A stretch of DNA of 64,000 bases. Source: Emiliania huxleyi CCMP1516 (Eukaryota; Haptophyta; Isochrysidales; Noelaerhabdaceae). This document shows, in pieces, positions 19,430 to 31,144 of this stretch. The notes below the pieces were generated by a model. The model did no database searches. It had not been told where the DNA came from and saw only the letters and a program-made list of their open reading frames with translations. Where the stretch lies: contig NW_005201338.1 of the NCBI RefSeq assembly GCF_000372725.1, positions 198,617 through 262,616 on the forward strand, in the 5' to 3' direction. Made by a program: the position numbers and the translations under genes. The stretch's first letter is position 1. Each line of letters begins with the position of its first letter.

Positions 19430-21540
19430 ATGCTGTCAGTCCATGACGCGCGGCGCGCCGCGCGGGCAGGCGAAGTGGCAGCGCTCGAGCGACCGGCGCT
19501 CTGGCGCCGGGCGGCACGGCGCGCCGTCCGCCTCCGGCCTGGCCGCTACGGAGAGCGGCTGCGTGCAGCACGCGAGGGCGCTTGCCCGCCTTCGGTGGCC
19601 AAGCAGATCGAAAAGGACCTGCACCGCACCTTCGGCTCGGTGAGCGCGCACTCGCCCGCGAGGATACATGCATGACCGCGGCTCGCTGCGGCGTGGACTC
19701 AGTCCGCCTCCGGACAGGTGCACGTGCGCGGCGTCCGGGTGCCGCAGGCGGAGGCGCTCAGCTCGCTCCGCAACGTGCTGCTCGCTTACGCGTCGCACAA
19801 CCCTCGCGTCGGCTACTGCCAGTCGATGAACTTCGTGGCTGCGGTGCTGCTGCTGGTGGTGGACGAGGAGACGGCCTTCGCGTGCCTCGCGACGGTGGTG
19901 GAGCGGGTGCTGCAGGGCCACTTCGCCGACGACATGGCGATGAGCCTCGTCGACGGGTCCGTGCTGCGCGGCCTCCTCTCCGCCAAAGATCCGCAGCTGA
20001 TGCGACACCTCGAGGAGATGCAGGCGCGGCGAACCCGAATCTGCAATGAACCCGAATCTGCAATGTAGCATTCCCATTCGACACCTCGAAGCGATGCAAG
20101 CGTAGCGACCACCAGCCCCGACCCTGGCCCTGGCCGCCTCCGCTGAGGAGCGCACCTCGGGGCGGTGCAGGTGGCGCCTTCCCTCGTGACGGCGCAGTGG
20201 TTGCTCACCTGCTTCGTCGCGAGCGCCATGCCGCTGAGTGCGCTGCTGCGCGTGTGGGACTGTCTCTTCCTCGAGGCGGGCGTGCTCGGAGTCAGAGGGA
20301 GAGGCACCAGTCGTGGTCGAGAGCAAGTGTTTGACTGTACTGCATCTCCCTCTAGGGCGACGCCGCCCTCCCCTTCCTCCTCCGCCTCTGCGCCGCGCTC
20401 TTCCTCTCGCGCAGAGACGAGCTGCTCGCGGCACGAGATGCGCCGAGATGCGCCGAGATGCGCCGAGATGCGCCGAGATGCGCCGAGATGCGCGCCTCCC
20501 CCTAGCGCAGAGTCGCCACGCGCACCACGTGTGCATGGCTCGCAGGCGCACGACCCGGGTGAGGTGTACTTGCTGCTCATGCAGTCGGGCGCCTCTGTCG
20601 GCTCGGCGGTTCCCCTCCTCGCCGCCGCCTACGCGCTCCCGTGGGACGCGCCGCTGCTGCCGCACGCACTCGCACAGCTGCGCACCTCGCACGCGCGCTG
20701 CACACGCCCCGCCTCCCCTCCGCCGCGGGGCGGCGGCTGACGGCCCCGCACGCTGCTGCCGCTCTAGGCCGCCACCCTCGTCGCGGACGGCGCGCCGGAA
20801 GCGCTCGTGCTCGCCGCGCAGGCGGCTGCGGAGGGGGCGGGGGACGCGGCGGCGCTCGAGGAGGCGGAGGAGGGCGATGCGGAGGAGGGGGCGAGGGGCG
20901 AGGTGGACGGCGAGGGGGGCGGCGGTCCGAGCTGGTGCGGCTGGGGCGGCTGCCCGCTCGGCGAGGGCGGGGGAGGGGACGGGTGCGTTGGTGACGGGTG
21001 CATCGAGGGCGGCTGGACGCTGGTGGTTCGGCCGCGGGTCGGGGAGGGGGAGGGGGGGGCGCTTGAGGGCCCGCTCCTCGAGGGGCGACTGCACGCCTCC
21101 TCCGCCGAGCCCGAGCCCTCGGCGGGAGGGGAGGGAGGAGGGGCGGGAGGGGTCGCGGCGTCCCTCCCTTTGCTCGACCTTTGCTCGACGTCTCCCGGAC
21201 GTGTGTTTGAGCCGAGCTGTAGGCGGGAGGGGACGCGTGGTCGCTCGTCGACCGCGACTGCCTCGGCGGCAGCGGCTGGCCGCGCTCGTCGCTCTCCTTC
21301 GTCATCCTGCAGCTCGAGACGCCATCCTTCGTCGAGTCGTACTTCAAGCAGCAGGAGCAGCAGCAGCAGCCCAGCGAGAGCCACGCCGCGGCGGCCCCGA
21401 CGCCGCGTGGTGCAGCGGAGGCGGGCGGCGGGAAGGAGTGGCTCCGGCGAGGCTCCATCGTGCAGCGGGTGATGGCCCGCCTCGACTCCCTCTCGGCCTC
21501 GCTGCTCGCAGCCTCGCCGAGAGCTGACGGAGAGGGCTGA
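19430..21540 (+). CDS. TBC-domain Rab GTPase-activating protein
   Basis: Predicted exons 19430-19639, 19718-20023, 20171-20290, 20356-20430, 20546-~20690, 20768-~21160 and 21223-21540. The TBC domain spans the first four or five exons. IEKDLHRTF supplies the arginine finger and GYCQSMNFVAAVLL the glutamine finger, so it should be catalytically competent towards a Rab GTPase. QWLLTCFV and LRVWDCLFLEG-like sequence then close the domain. Introns 20024-20170 and 20431-20545 appear to be GC-AG, and the latter contains six copies of GAGATGCGCC. Downstream exons give an acidic/Gly-rich region and end ...LSASLLAASPRADGEG with VESYFKQQEQQQQ before it. Boundaries at ~20690 and ~21160 are approximate. 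Confidence 0.78.
20437..20496 (+). repeat. Tandem 10-bp repeat GAGATGCGCC
   Basis: About six copies inside the predicted intron 20431-20545 of the TBC gene. If left in the mRNA it would encode a repetitive stretch. Confidence 0.9.
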
Positions 21541-22339
21541 GCGCGCTTTGGGTGTACGGCTTTACGCTTGAGTGTACGGGAGAGGTGAGGCGCGCGGTAC
21601 GGTAACTTGGCCGTTGGGAAGGCGCGGAATGTGCGCGGATGTCAGTGTGTGGTTTTGACGTATTGACGATGTGTTCTCTCTGTTGGGCGTGCGACATAGA
21701 CAACAGCACGCAGGTTTCACGGTGGTTCACCTCTCCCCAGTTGCCCACAGACCCCCCACCCCCCTGCCCCAGGAGCGGCCGCACACTGCTCGGTACCCCC
21801 CCCTGCACCAAGCTGCAGAACATGTGCGAGCCAGCGCCTACGCCGCTCAAGGAGTCAGGCGCGGAGCGCCGCGCGCGGAGCGCGCCCCGAAGAAAATTTT
21901 GAGGGTTGAGGAGGGGGGCTAGGGCGTAGGGGTGCGATTTCTATTTTAAGAGTTGACTCACACGCTAGGAACCACTCGGCCCACCCACAGGCCCAATCTC
22001 AAGTGGCGGCGCTCCGCGCCTGTGCAGCGGCGCGCTCCTCGCGTGTTCTGCAGCGGCGCGCTCCGCGCGTGTCTCTGGGCGCTACATGCGGCCGTCGCCG
22101 TGCCCTTCATCAACCGTGCGCTCGAGAACTGGGGCGGGCTCAACTGGGAAGACCGCTTTCACCACAACGACAGGTCACATGCACAGAGGGGCGGCATTGG
22201 AGCTTCGCTGCAGCGGGGTGTGGTCATGACGCGGAAGAAGGCAGAGACACAGCGTCTGCCAGACGCGTGCTACGACGTCAGGCCAGCTTCGAAGCAGCGT
22301 GGCCACAACTGACTGCAACAGACTGTCTTCATGTGTCTA

Positions 22340-22530
22340 GACTCGCCGGTACCGCGGTGCGCTCCGCGCACATAGGTGCCAGCGCGCTCCGCGCGGTATC
22401 TAGCCAGCGCGCTCCGCACGTGTGTCTAGCTAGCGCGCTTCCGCGCGTGTGTCCAGCTAGCGCTTCCGCGCGTGTGTCCAGCTAGCGCGCTCCGCGCGTG
22501 TGTCCGGGTAGCACCAGCGCGCTCCGCGCG
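22340..22530 (+). repeat. Degenerate ~28-bp tandem array
   Basis: Units of about 22-30 bp built on GTGTGTCCAGCTAGCGCGCTCCGCGC, seven or so copies, with isolated units from 22015. The spacing and sequence drift exclude a CRISPR-like array. Confidence 0.8.
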
Positions 22531-22542
22531 CACGATAATCCA

Positions 22543-22566
22543 GTGCCTACACTTGTAGGCACTGAA
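22543..22566. repeat. Perfect 10-bp stem-loop
   Basis: CAGTGCCTAC ACTT GTAGGCACTG, directly after the array. Confidence 0.9.
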
Positions 22567-23612
22567 AGCTTGTTTCTGCAGCTTGGCCCCTGCACACCTA
22601 AGCCCATGGCCGACCCCCCCCCCACAGCAGCAGCGCTCTGCCTGTGGGGGGTGCTGGCATCTCTGTACAGACAGCAGCTGTAAGTAGCATGCGTTCGAGT
22701 TGCGAGAATTTATGGTCGGCATGGGCATCAAAATCAGTGGTCTCACCGGCGGGGCCTCCTACTGCCAACCGGGCGGTGCGGGGCACGCCAGCCTCTCTTC
22801 TACGCCTCTCGTGCCTCGCGGCGCCTCTGCTTCAAGGAGGGAAGATACGGCTCTCGCAGCCCATCATACGCCGTGGCGGACCTGACAGTTTTGCCGCGAC
22901 GGGCGCGCGCGCGTTTTCGAAAAAAGGAAAGGACGCGGGGATGACAACTCAGTCAATCGATTTGCGATAAGCGAGCGATCCGAGGATCGAGCGGGTGGGC
23001 GATAGGCTAGGGAGATCAGCGCTGATCGATCAACACGTCAGCGAGACGCCCGAGTGAGTGGCTCACTATACGCGCCTATGTGTGGTAGTACAAGAGATAG
23101 ACTCACCATGGTCACAAGTCTTTAGTAAAACGTCAGCACTCGACACGACGAAGGTGTATTGGGCTCGAAGGCGCGGTGAACACAACCGCCTCGAGCGTAC
23201 CGCTCAAACACGAGCCGAGGGGGCGGGAGCGGGGGGGCGGCGGGAGGCGGGAGCTGGGTCCAGTGCGCTCTGCTGCTGGGGGGGGACCCCCCCCCCCCAG
23301 CAGCAGCGCTCTGCTGCTGGGGGGGTCAGACCCCCCCCCCTAGCAGCAGGGACGGGCTTAGAAGTGCAGGGGGGGTACCGAGCAATGTGCGGCCGCTCCA
23401 GTGGTAAGTTGAAAGTTCTCTCCCCCTCCCCCACGCCAGTGTGAGTGAGCAGTGTGAGAGCCAGTGTTCTCGTCTCGTGTTTATGGAGAGGGGGGGGGGA
23501 GATAAAACAATATTGGCAGGGTCGACGCACCCCCGGACTGAGCGGAGAGATCCCAGGGTAAAGACGCTGGGCTGTCCGGCGGCGCCGCCGCCGACACCGG
23601 GACCGACACTCG

Positions 23613-24050
23613 TCAGACTCGTAGGACTCGCCGTGAGTAGCTGGTGTCGTCGACGAAGTTGGAGCGGCGCCGACGCATCGGGGGAGGCAGCGAGAACGGC
23701 GTCCGGTCCCTCATCCTGCGAAAGAGGCTTGCTATGTTCCGCGAGACGAGGTCGGAAGCGCCGATTGAAGCGCCTTGAGGCAGAATGACGGCCCGCTGGT
23801 CCGGTATCTTGAGAGCGGGGCGAGGCGACGCCGTGCCTCGAGTGCGGCACGTTGGGCATCTCAACGGATGGTTCGCTGCCTTGCACGCCTTTGACCAGCG
23901 CACGGCACACGTGCGACAGAAGCTGTGCCCGCAACCGTCCCAAGCGACAGGGTCCGAGGCGTCGCTGAGGCAGATCGCGCACAGACACGCGTCATCTCGC
24001 CGCTGACGCCACGCGCGCTGGATCGTCGCGATGGCGGCCTCCATGTCCAT
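23613..24050 (-). CDS. IQ-motif plus RING-finger protein, putative E3 ubiquitin ligase
   Basis: A single exon of 145 aa. Residues 7-18 (ATIQRAWRQRR) have the spacing of a calmodulin-binding IQ motif. A C3HC4 RING follows at residues ~22-70: CAIC, CGHSFC, C, CPTC with the expected loop lengths. RING proteins recruit E2 enzymes to ubiquitinate substrates. The C-terminus is Arg-rich and has no known domain. Compact size suggests a full-length small E3; substrate unknown. Confidence 0.82.
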   Translation of the reverse strand: MDMEAAIATIQRAWRQRRDDACLCAICLSDASDPVAWDGCGHSFCRTCAVRWSKACKAANHPLRCPTCRTRGTASPRPALKIPDQRAVILPQGASIGASDLVSRNIASLFRRMRDRTPFSLPPPMRRRRSNFVDDTSYSRRVLRV

Positions 24051-24521
24051 GTTCTACGGGCGCGATGCCCGAGGCGCTGGCCCACGGCGGCAACGACTCC
24101 CAAGCGTGATATTGCAACCTGGACCGCCTCGGGCTGTCTTAAGGGCAACTTCACACCAGCCTGGCGCGGTCTACGTAACAACTGATTGAACCCTCCCGCA
24201 CCCACTCCCCATACCGACACCATGTCTGGGGATGGGGAACCGACGCGCGGGAGGGATCATTTTGCGGTTTTTGGTGTTTTTTCTCTTTCTTGGCGGCTCT
24301 TCCGCGCCAGGCTGAGCGCTCCATAGCCTCTCCTCGCAACGACCACACAGCTCGCCATGCCGACCCGCAGCGCCGCTCGTGCGACGGACACGTGAGCAGC
24401 ACCCACCGCGCCCGTCCCTGCGACGCGCGGCCGCACAGCAGCCTTTCGCAGCCGCCCACCCCTCTACGCTCGCCGAACGGCTGGCCCTGCCTTTGCTACT
24501 CTCAGGATCACTCCTCTCGAG

Positions 24522-27500
24522 ATGGTGAGCGTCCTCGCTGATCCCACGGCGTTTGGCTACGTGGAATGTGTCTGGTATGCGCTCGAGCCGCTGCCGAGCA
24601 ACCCACAGCACTCGTTCTGCGACCGCTTTGGGCTGAGCATGACCGAGCTCGACACCTTGCTTACTCATACCGATCCGTCCTTCTTCCCTGGCGCATTGAA
24701 GGAGCTCAAGTCGCTGCGCGAAAGCTCCTTCAAGGCGAGCATCGTAGCGGCGTGCGGGTCAACGGCACCTCCAGTCTTCAAGCAGACGGTTCGCAGCACT
24801 GCGGCGCTCGAGCGCGCTGCCGGCGCCGTCGGCGGCGTCTCGTGCGCAAACCGCTAGATGCGACCACACACCACGCTCACGACATGTCATTCGCACCTCC
24901 CGCGTTGCTATACCTCAGAACACCGCTCTGGCCCGCGCTTGTCACAGTCTGCACCCACACAGCGACGTGCGGCTCTGCACGCGCCGCAGGTGGGTGGCCT
25001 TTGGGCGGCAGCCGGACGTCACCCCGCAGCAGCAGGTCGACGGCCACGCGGACTCTGTTCAACCCGGCGCCGTCGGCCGCAGAGTCCTCGCTCGACTCGT
25101 CGAGGCCCGGCCCGCCCACGAGGCGACACGCGGGCCTCTCGCAGTCGACGATGCAGCAGCAGCAGCGACGCCTGGGACCGAAGGAGACGATGAGGACGAG
25201 TCAGCGCTCTGCTCGCTCCTAGACATAGCCGCCGCTCTCGGGGAAGCTGGCGTCGCCATCGACTTCAAGGGCATGTCCAACAAGCGACTCGGCTCCGTCA
25301 TTCGCCTACCGCTAGGCGGCGCCTCGGGCTCGACGCAGCGGGCAACGCTAAGGGAGGGAGGAGCGGCCATAGTGCGAGGCATTGCTTCGAGCCTCAACCC
25401 GGATGGCTCGGGAACGGCGTCCCTGATCGCCGCCGCGCTGGTCCCGCCGCCGTCTCTCGAGACGAGGCAGCGTGTGGCTGCTGACCGCGCCGTCACCGAG
25501 AGCCTGGTGGGGTCGTACCTCGACGCGGTGAAGAGGAAACTGCCAAAGCGCGAGCAGCGCCAGCGCCTGTCGGCTCTCGTGCCCACGATCGGTCAGCATG
25601 GCTACACGCTGCCCATGCTCAAGCGCGAGCTAAACATCAACATCTCAAGGTGCGCCGCCCGTGCGCGCCTATGCTAGCTCTCGGTGCCCTGGGGAGACGA
25701 AAAGAACCCCCTGTCGGTGGAGAGAGCGCGGTGACGGCGCCCATGCTTCGCACCCCGCGCCCTCCGCAGGTTCGAGTACCGCGCGACCCGCCTGCACGCG
25801 CTGACCTTTGGCCCCGCGGCGTCGGCTGAAGACGATCGGCCGAAGCCACAAGGCGTGAAGAGCGCAGCGCTTAAGGATGCCATCGCCTTCCTCTACTCGC
25901 CTGATAATATGCAGCAGGTCGCGTTTGGGACGATGTCGATCCGGCTCAGCAACGGAGATGTAATGGAAGTGCCTGCAACCATGCGGACGAAAGCACGTGA
26001 GCAGATCTACATGGACTACGCCGAAGCCAGGCGCAATCCGCGTGGAAAGACGTGGTTCGGACCAAAGCATAAGCAAGGATCCTTCCGGTACGATGGGCTC
26101 GGTCGGACTAAGTTTCTAGAGGCGGCCGTGCTAGCAGCCAAGGGCGACCTGAAACAGCTCGGAGCGCTCGACGCCGTCTCGGAGTTTTGCGGCCGTATGC
26201 AGTTCGAAGTCCTCCGTAAAATCGTCCGTGAGCTAGCTGCGCTCTGCCCCAGCGATTGCAGCTCGTTCGAGAAGCCTATCTTGGATCGCATCGACGCGGT
26301 GGAGGTGCACGTAAAGCGCCAGCTGAAAGCGCACCTCGGTCATGCAGATGCGGCCAAGTGCGCGTGGCACTGTGCAAACCACGCGCACGCTGACGCCTCT
26401 GGGGCGGATAAATCGCGCCCGGCGCCCTGCACGCACGTGCACGCACAGGGCTGCATGGAGTGTGCTCAGCTCGCGGCGCTGCAAGCCGATCTCGACGTCC
26501 TCCTGACTGCCGCCGAGCGCTGCCTGCAGCGAAACCTCCCTAGCCCGGCGGCGGCTGCTTCCCTAGCCGTCGGCTCGTACGTCGCCTACACGGACGAAGC
26601 CGGCCTCACGCACTCAACGGTGGTCCGGGAGGTGCACCCGCCCGAGGGCGGCGCCTTTCCCCCTCCTCCTGCTGCCCCGGCCGTCACCCCTGCGGCTGGA
26701 CGCACGCGGGCCTGCGCGGCTGCAGCGCCTGCCACACCCGCCGCCGCTGCTCCAGCGGCCGCAAACCAGCCCGTGGCGGCCACGACCGCCGTTGATCCGA
26801 ACTACTACACGGTCGACAGCGGCTTCGAGGGCGGGAGGCGGCGAGTCCCCGCCTCGGCTCTCTCCCCCCGAGTCTCCGAGCCACGTCTAGAATCGCTGAC
26901 CCAACTGCGAGAGCTCGTGCGCCGCGCTAGCGAAAAGCTCGACAGCTACTACCATCACATGGTCCGAGCAGCGCACGAGGCTGCTACTACCTCGCGTCTG
27001 CTCGAAGGGCTCGAGCAGGATCAGGCGCGGGCAGCCCACCTGCGAGACACACGGAGAAAGGGAGGTGAGGAGAGTCGCCCACGCGAACCCGAGAGAAGAG
27101 TGCGTCCGACCTCTACAGGTCCTCGTCATCGCCGACTGGAAAATGAAGTTCTTGATGAGCGTCTTCCGCGAGGCCATGTCCGAGTTCTTCGGCAAGCGCG
27201 GCATGCCTTGGCACGGCTGCATGCTTGTCCGGCGCCCGCTGCGCTTCGAGGCCGATCGTTACGGCGAGGGAGAGTTCGTCTGCGAGTACAAACATGCAAT
27301 GATGCTCGCGTCGAAAGAGGACGGCTTTGCTACCCTATCCGCAGTGCACATCGCGCTCTCGGAGTACAAATCTGAGAACCCGCACGTCTCGAGCGCCTTG
27401 GTCAAGACTGACGGAGCCGCCGCATACGCGGGCGCGACCTTCACCCTCGGCCTCTCCTTCCTGGGTGAGACGACCGGCATCGTCGTCCGCGGACACTTCA

Positions 27501-29557
27501 TCGGCGAAGCTGGGCAGAATAAGTCTACTCTCGACGGCGAGTTTGCGGTCAGCGGGAGCCAGGTCCGCCGGCTCATCTGCAGCGGCCTCCACGACGTCCG
27601 CACGCCGTCAGACCTATTCCACGGGTTAGAGAAGGTGCTCTCCAAGCAGGGCGGCCGCACAGTCGCGCTCTTCCGGCCCGCCGGCAGCGAGGAGTTCGCC
27701 GTGGAGACGATCGCTCGCCTCACCCTGATGTCGGCCCGCGAGTACGTCTACGACGGGTCGGGGTCGTTCGAGGCGCTGCTGCTCCGCCGCCAGTCCTTCC
27801 TGGGGGAGGGGGAGCGGCTGACCTCGGCCGACCTCTTCCCGGACGGAAGGGTCGCGCCCACCGCGCCTCAGGTCGTCGCCTCGACGAGCCGCGGGGCGGC
27901 GGGCAGCTCGGGGCAGCACGAGCTCGTTGCACGAAGCGACGACAGGGGCCGCGAGGGCAAAGCGGACCGGAAGCTCGTCGCACGAAGCGACAGGGGCCGC
28001 GAGGCGCGGGCGAAGGCCAAGGCGGAGCGGAAGGAGGCGGCACAGGCGAAGGTGGCGGCGGAGCGCCGCCGTCTCGCTTCGGAGGCCTCGGTGGCGCGAT
28101 CGACAGCGCGGTCCTACCGATGCTGCGACATGCCTGGCGGCATGCACGGCTGCGATCGAGTCTTTGTGCGCCTAGGGGCGTTAAACAGGCATCTGGAGCA
28201 GGGTCGCACCAACCCGGATGTGCACCAGTCCGGTTATGTCCGATGCTACCCCGCCGGCGCGCCTGTCGGCAGGGCGAGCGCCGGCGACGTGCTTGCGCGA
28301 GCGGTTGCCGCACAGGCAGGGCGTGTCACCATCCACGGCGGCGAGGGCGGCATCGCCTCGCCCACCCTCTGCCCGGTGGCCGAGCTGCAGCTGACGCTGT
28401 GCGATGGGACCGTGTGCAAGCCGACCCCTCCGGAGGCTGGCTATGCCGGTAACCAGCAGGGGCGGTCGAAGCCGCGCCGCAAGTCTGCCATGCAGCTGAC
28501 CTACGTCCTACTCGTCGGCCACGACGTGAAGGACGAGAAGGGGTACGAGAACCTGCACGGGCACGAGGCGAGCCAGCTCATGCTGGAGTGGGGCACGGCC
28601 GGCTTTGCCAGCCGTTTTGCGGGGGTTGGCAATGCGGCGGCCACGCAAGACGGGCAGCCGCACCTGCCGCGGACGGCGCAACTCTCGGCGAGCGAGCTCA
28701 CGCCGCTGCTTATGCTGCCCCGGGCGAAGCTCGAGGCTCGCATCCTGAAGCTGAAGGCAAAGGAGCGGCGCCCCTGGGTCGCCGCAAAGACGAGGAAGCG
28801 GAAGCGCAGCGCCGTCCCTGCCGGCCGCAAGCAGAAGCCCGACAGCGCGGCCATCCTGCGCTCGGCGCGCGTCAAGCTTCGGCGCGCGGGCTGGGACATC
28901 GCCGCCGCAGTCGGGCAGAGGGGCGGGCGGCGGGCGGACCGCCTCACCGTCCCGGAGCTGAAGGCTCTCGTGGCAGGCCGCGGCTGGAAACTGGGGAAGG
29001 GTGAGAAGGCCAACCAAGGCCCCCTGCTTGCGCTCGCCGAGCGGAAACGCAAAGAGGCGCGCGACGCGCACGCTGGCCGCCACGGCGGCGTCGCCCGGCC
29101 TGAGGACGGCCTGGACGAGTGCTGGGCGCCTCAGCCCGAGGATGAGGTGTCAGACGACGGCGCGGGCGGCTCGGAGGCGAGCGGCTCGGGCGCCGCCGGC
29201 GCTGCAGGCGGTGCGGGCGGTGTGGGCGGTGCGGGCGCGGGGGGCGTAGCAGGCGCGAGGGCGGAGGCCGGCACGGCTGGGGAGCCGGCGGGCGACGGCT
29301 CGGCGTCGGAGGGAGAGGCTACAGGTGATGTCGAAATGGGTGAGGCATGCGGGGACGCCGAGATGGCAGAGGCAGGGTCGGGGAGCGGCGGCGGCGGCGG
29401 TTGCGACGGCAGCGACGGCAGCAGCAGCAGTAGCAGCAGCAGCAGCGACGATGACAGCGACGACGCCGACGGACCTGACAGCAACTGTGAGGGAGAGGGA
29501 GAGGATGTAGCGTCGTCCGAGTCTGAGAGTGAGTCTGGGGATGAGGGTGAGGAGTAG
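24522..29557 (+). CDS. Large transposase-like protein with RNase-H-like, C2H2-like and SAP-like regions
   Basis: Predicted exons 24522-24841 (tentative), 24990-25649, 25770-27024 and 27119-29557, about 1,557 aa. The last starts VLVIADWKMKFL...FFGKRGMPWH, then VKTDGAAAY and STLDGEF, giving a D...D...D pattern like RNase-H-fold transposases. The same order of motifs (MDW.MKF, KRGIPWH, RSD.AGCYH) is familiar from a large uncharacterised family in marine invertebrates and fish. Upstream, LYSPDNMQQ and RPKH-like blocks also fit that family. Later come a Cys/His cluster (CCDMPGGMHGCDRVF..H..H, ~28110), a Lys/Arg-rich stretch, a SAP-like helix pair (LTVPELKALVAGRGWK, ~28940) and an acidic/Ser tail. 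Intron 27025-27118 would be GC-AG. No terminal inverted repeats are evident, so it could be a mobile-element gene or a domesticated one. Confidence 0.65.
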
Positions 29558-30848
29558 CCGCGCGGTGGAGTGTACGCTCGCTGTTTACTCGATCCGCGCG
29601 TGTGTCGACAAGGGAGAAAACGGCCACGAGAAGAGGAGGGCACGCGTGACACCTGAGCGAGCCCGCCACAGCTGGCTCTTTCACCTGCAAGTACGAAGTA
29701 GCAGACGCTAAGGCGCGCAGTAAGTGGCCGACATGGCAAGGTCAGCGCGCATTTGCGCCACGCATCGCGAGATGGAGGGAGTACTGTAACCTACAGAGAG
29801 AGGACCTGCAGCCGCCAGACGCGACGATTCGCACGAAGGAGTGACTCGCCCGCGGCTTGCCGCACTGCACTCGCAGATATGCCCTCCGGGCGGAGGTTGA
29901 GCACTAGCCGCAAGGCACACGACCGCGGCCAGTGCTCAACCTGCAGCACCGGGCCTACAGCGAGGAGTGATACGGTGATTGACGAGGCAGTGGTTCATGC
30001 GGTGGTGGAATCGGTGTCAAAACCGAGCCAACAGGCTGAAACGGCACGGGAGCTCACAGTGTGCCTCACTGAGAGTCTCGCGGGTGCTCCGAGGCGAGCA
30101 GAGCGCGAGGGCCGATGGCATGTGAGTCTACGTAGACGCCTCATACTTCGGCGGGGCTAGTGCAGGACGCAGATGGACGAAGACCGAGTCGACGGCCTGC
30201 CCCAAAAATCAAGAAAAAATGCTGCGGCCGAAATCTCGATTTTTAAGCTATCAGGGGGTGTTTCTGGGACTATATGCGACCACTTCACCCGCCCCGGGAG
30301 GACTGGATCAGTTGCGACCTATCTTGCACCATCCTGGTGTTAAAACCTACGAGATTGCAGGTTCAGTCCTCGTTGTGCTCTCGCCTCGGGGTTTGGCGCA
30401 GCGAGAGATGAGAGCTGCCCCCGCGCGTGCCCTCTCGCCTCTCGCCCCACAACCACCACTGCAGCGCGTGCGAGCGCGTGCATGGCTGCACGCCGTGCTG
30501 CGACCGCCGCGCGAGCGGCTCGCTCCGAGCGCCGCGAATCTGGCACAATCGGATTGCCGGTCTGAGCGCTGCTGGGCGCGCGGCCGCGGGTCGTCTCCGT
30601 GCCACTGCGCCCCCGCGACCCCCAAAACAAGCCCGCGCCGTGCTCATCCCATTTTATGCTGCTGACGCTCGCGCCCGCCGCCGCCTGCGCCCTCGCAGAT
30701 CCAAAACAACGTGGGCGAGGCGGGTGTGCCGCGGTGTCCTTGGTGCTGGGCCTCAAGCTGCGTGCGCTGCGAGTAGGTGCGGCACTTCTCTAACCCCCTA
30801 CTGCGAACGGCGCCTTCTCTTGACCGCCAGCCCTCCAAACACCGGAAT
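29558..30848. other. Intergenic, no gene recognised
   Basis: Open frames on both strands lack recognisable motifs. Around 30800-30860 there is sequence also found at 33830-33890, the upstream flank of the paralogous proline-rich genes. Confidence 0.5.
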
Positions 30849-31113
30849 ATGGTTTCGTACCTCGATCGAGTGCCCGCGGGGTGGCTGCTATTGCCGCCGC
30901 CAGAGCCGCCGCCCTCGCCGCCCTCGCCGCCCCCACCGTCCTCGCCGCCTCCACCCTCGCCTCCACCCTCGCCGCCTCCGTCGCTGCCCCCACCGTCCTC
31001 GCCGCCGCCGCTGCTGCCGCCCTCCCCACCGCCTCCGTCGCTTCCCCCTCCGACCTCGCCGTCGCCCCAGCGACCGCCGCCCTCGCCGCTGCCGCCGCAG
31101 CCGCCCTCGATGC

Positions 31114-31144
<31 letters not shown>

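Larger units (their letters stand above)
21541..23400. other. Non-coding stretch with arrays and inverted repeats
   Basis: No gene recognised. It holds the GCGCGCTCCGCGC array (22020-22530), a hairpin (22543-22566), and an inverted dispersed pair: 21773-21811 matches 23365-23403 in reverse complement (both contain GAGCGGCCGCACA and a run of C/G). Poly-C/G palindromes with GCAGCAGCGCTCTGCTGCTG lie at 23258-23350. Confidence 0.6.

Noticed and set aside
20238..21527. 429-codon plus-strand frame over the TBC gene
   Set aside because: Mostly Arg/Pro-rich; the TBC motifs need frame changes at splice sites, and only a short part of this frame coincides with a TBC exon.
22015..22530. Possible CRISPR-like array
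   Set aside because: Units abut or drift in length with no unique spacers, and the genome is eukaryotic.
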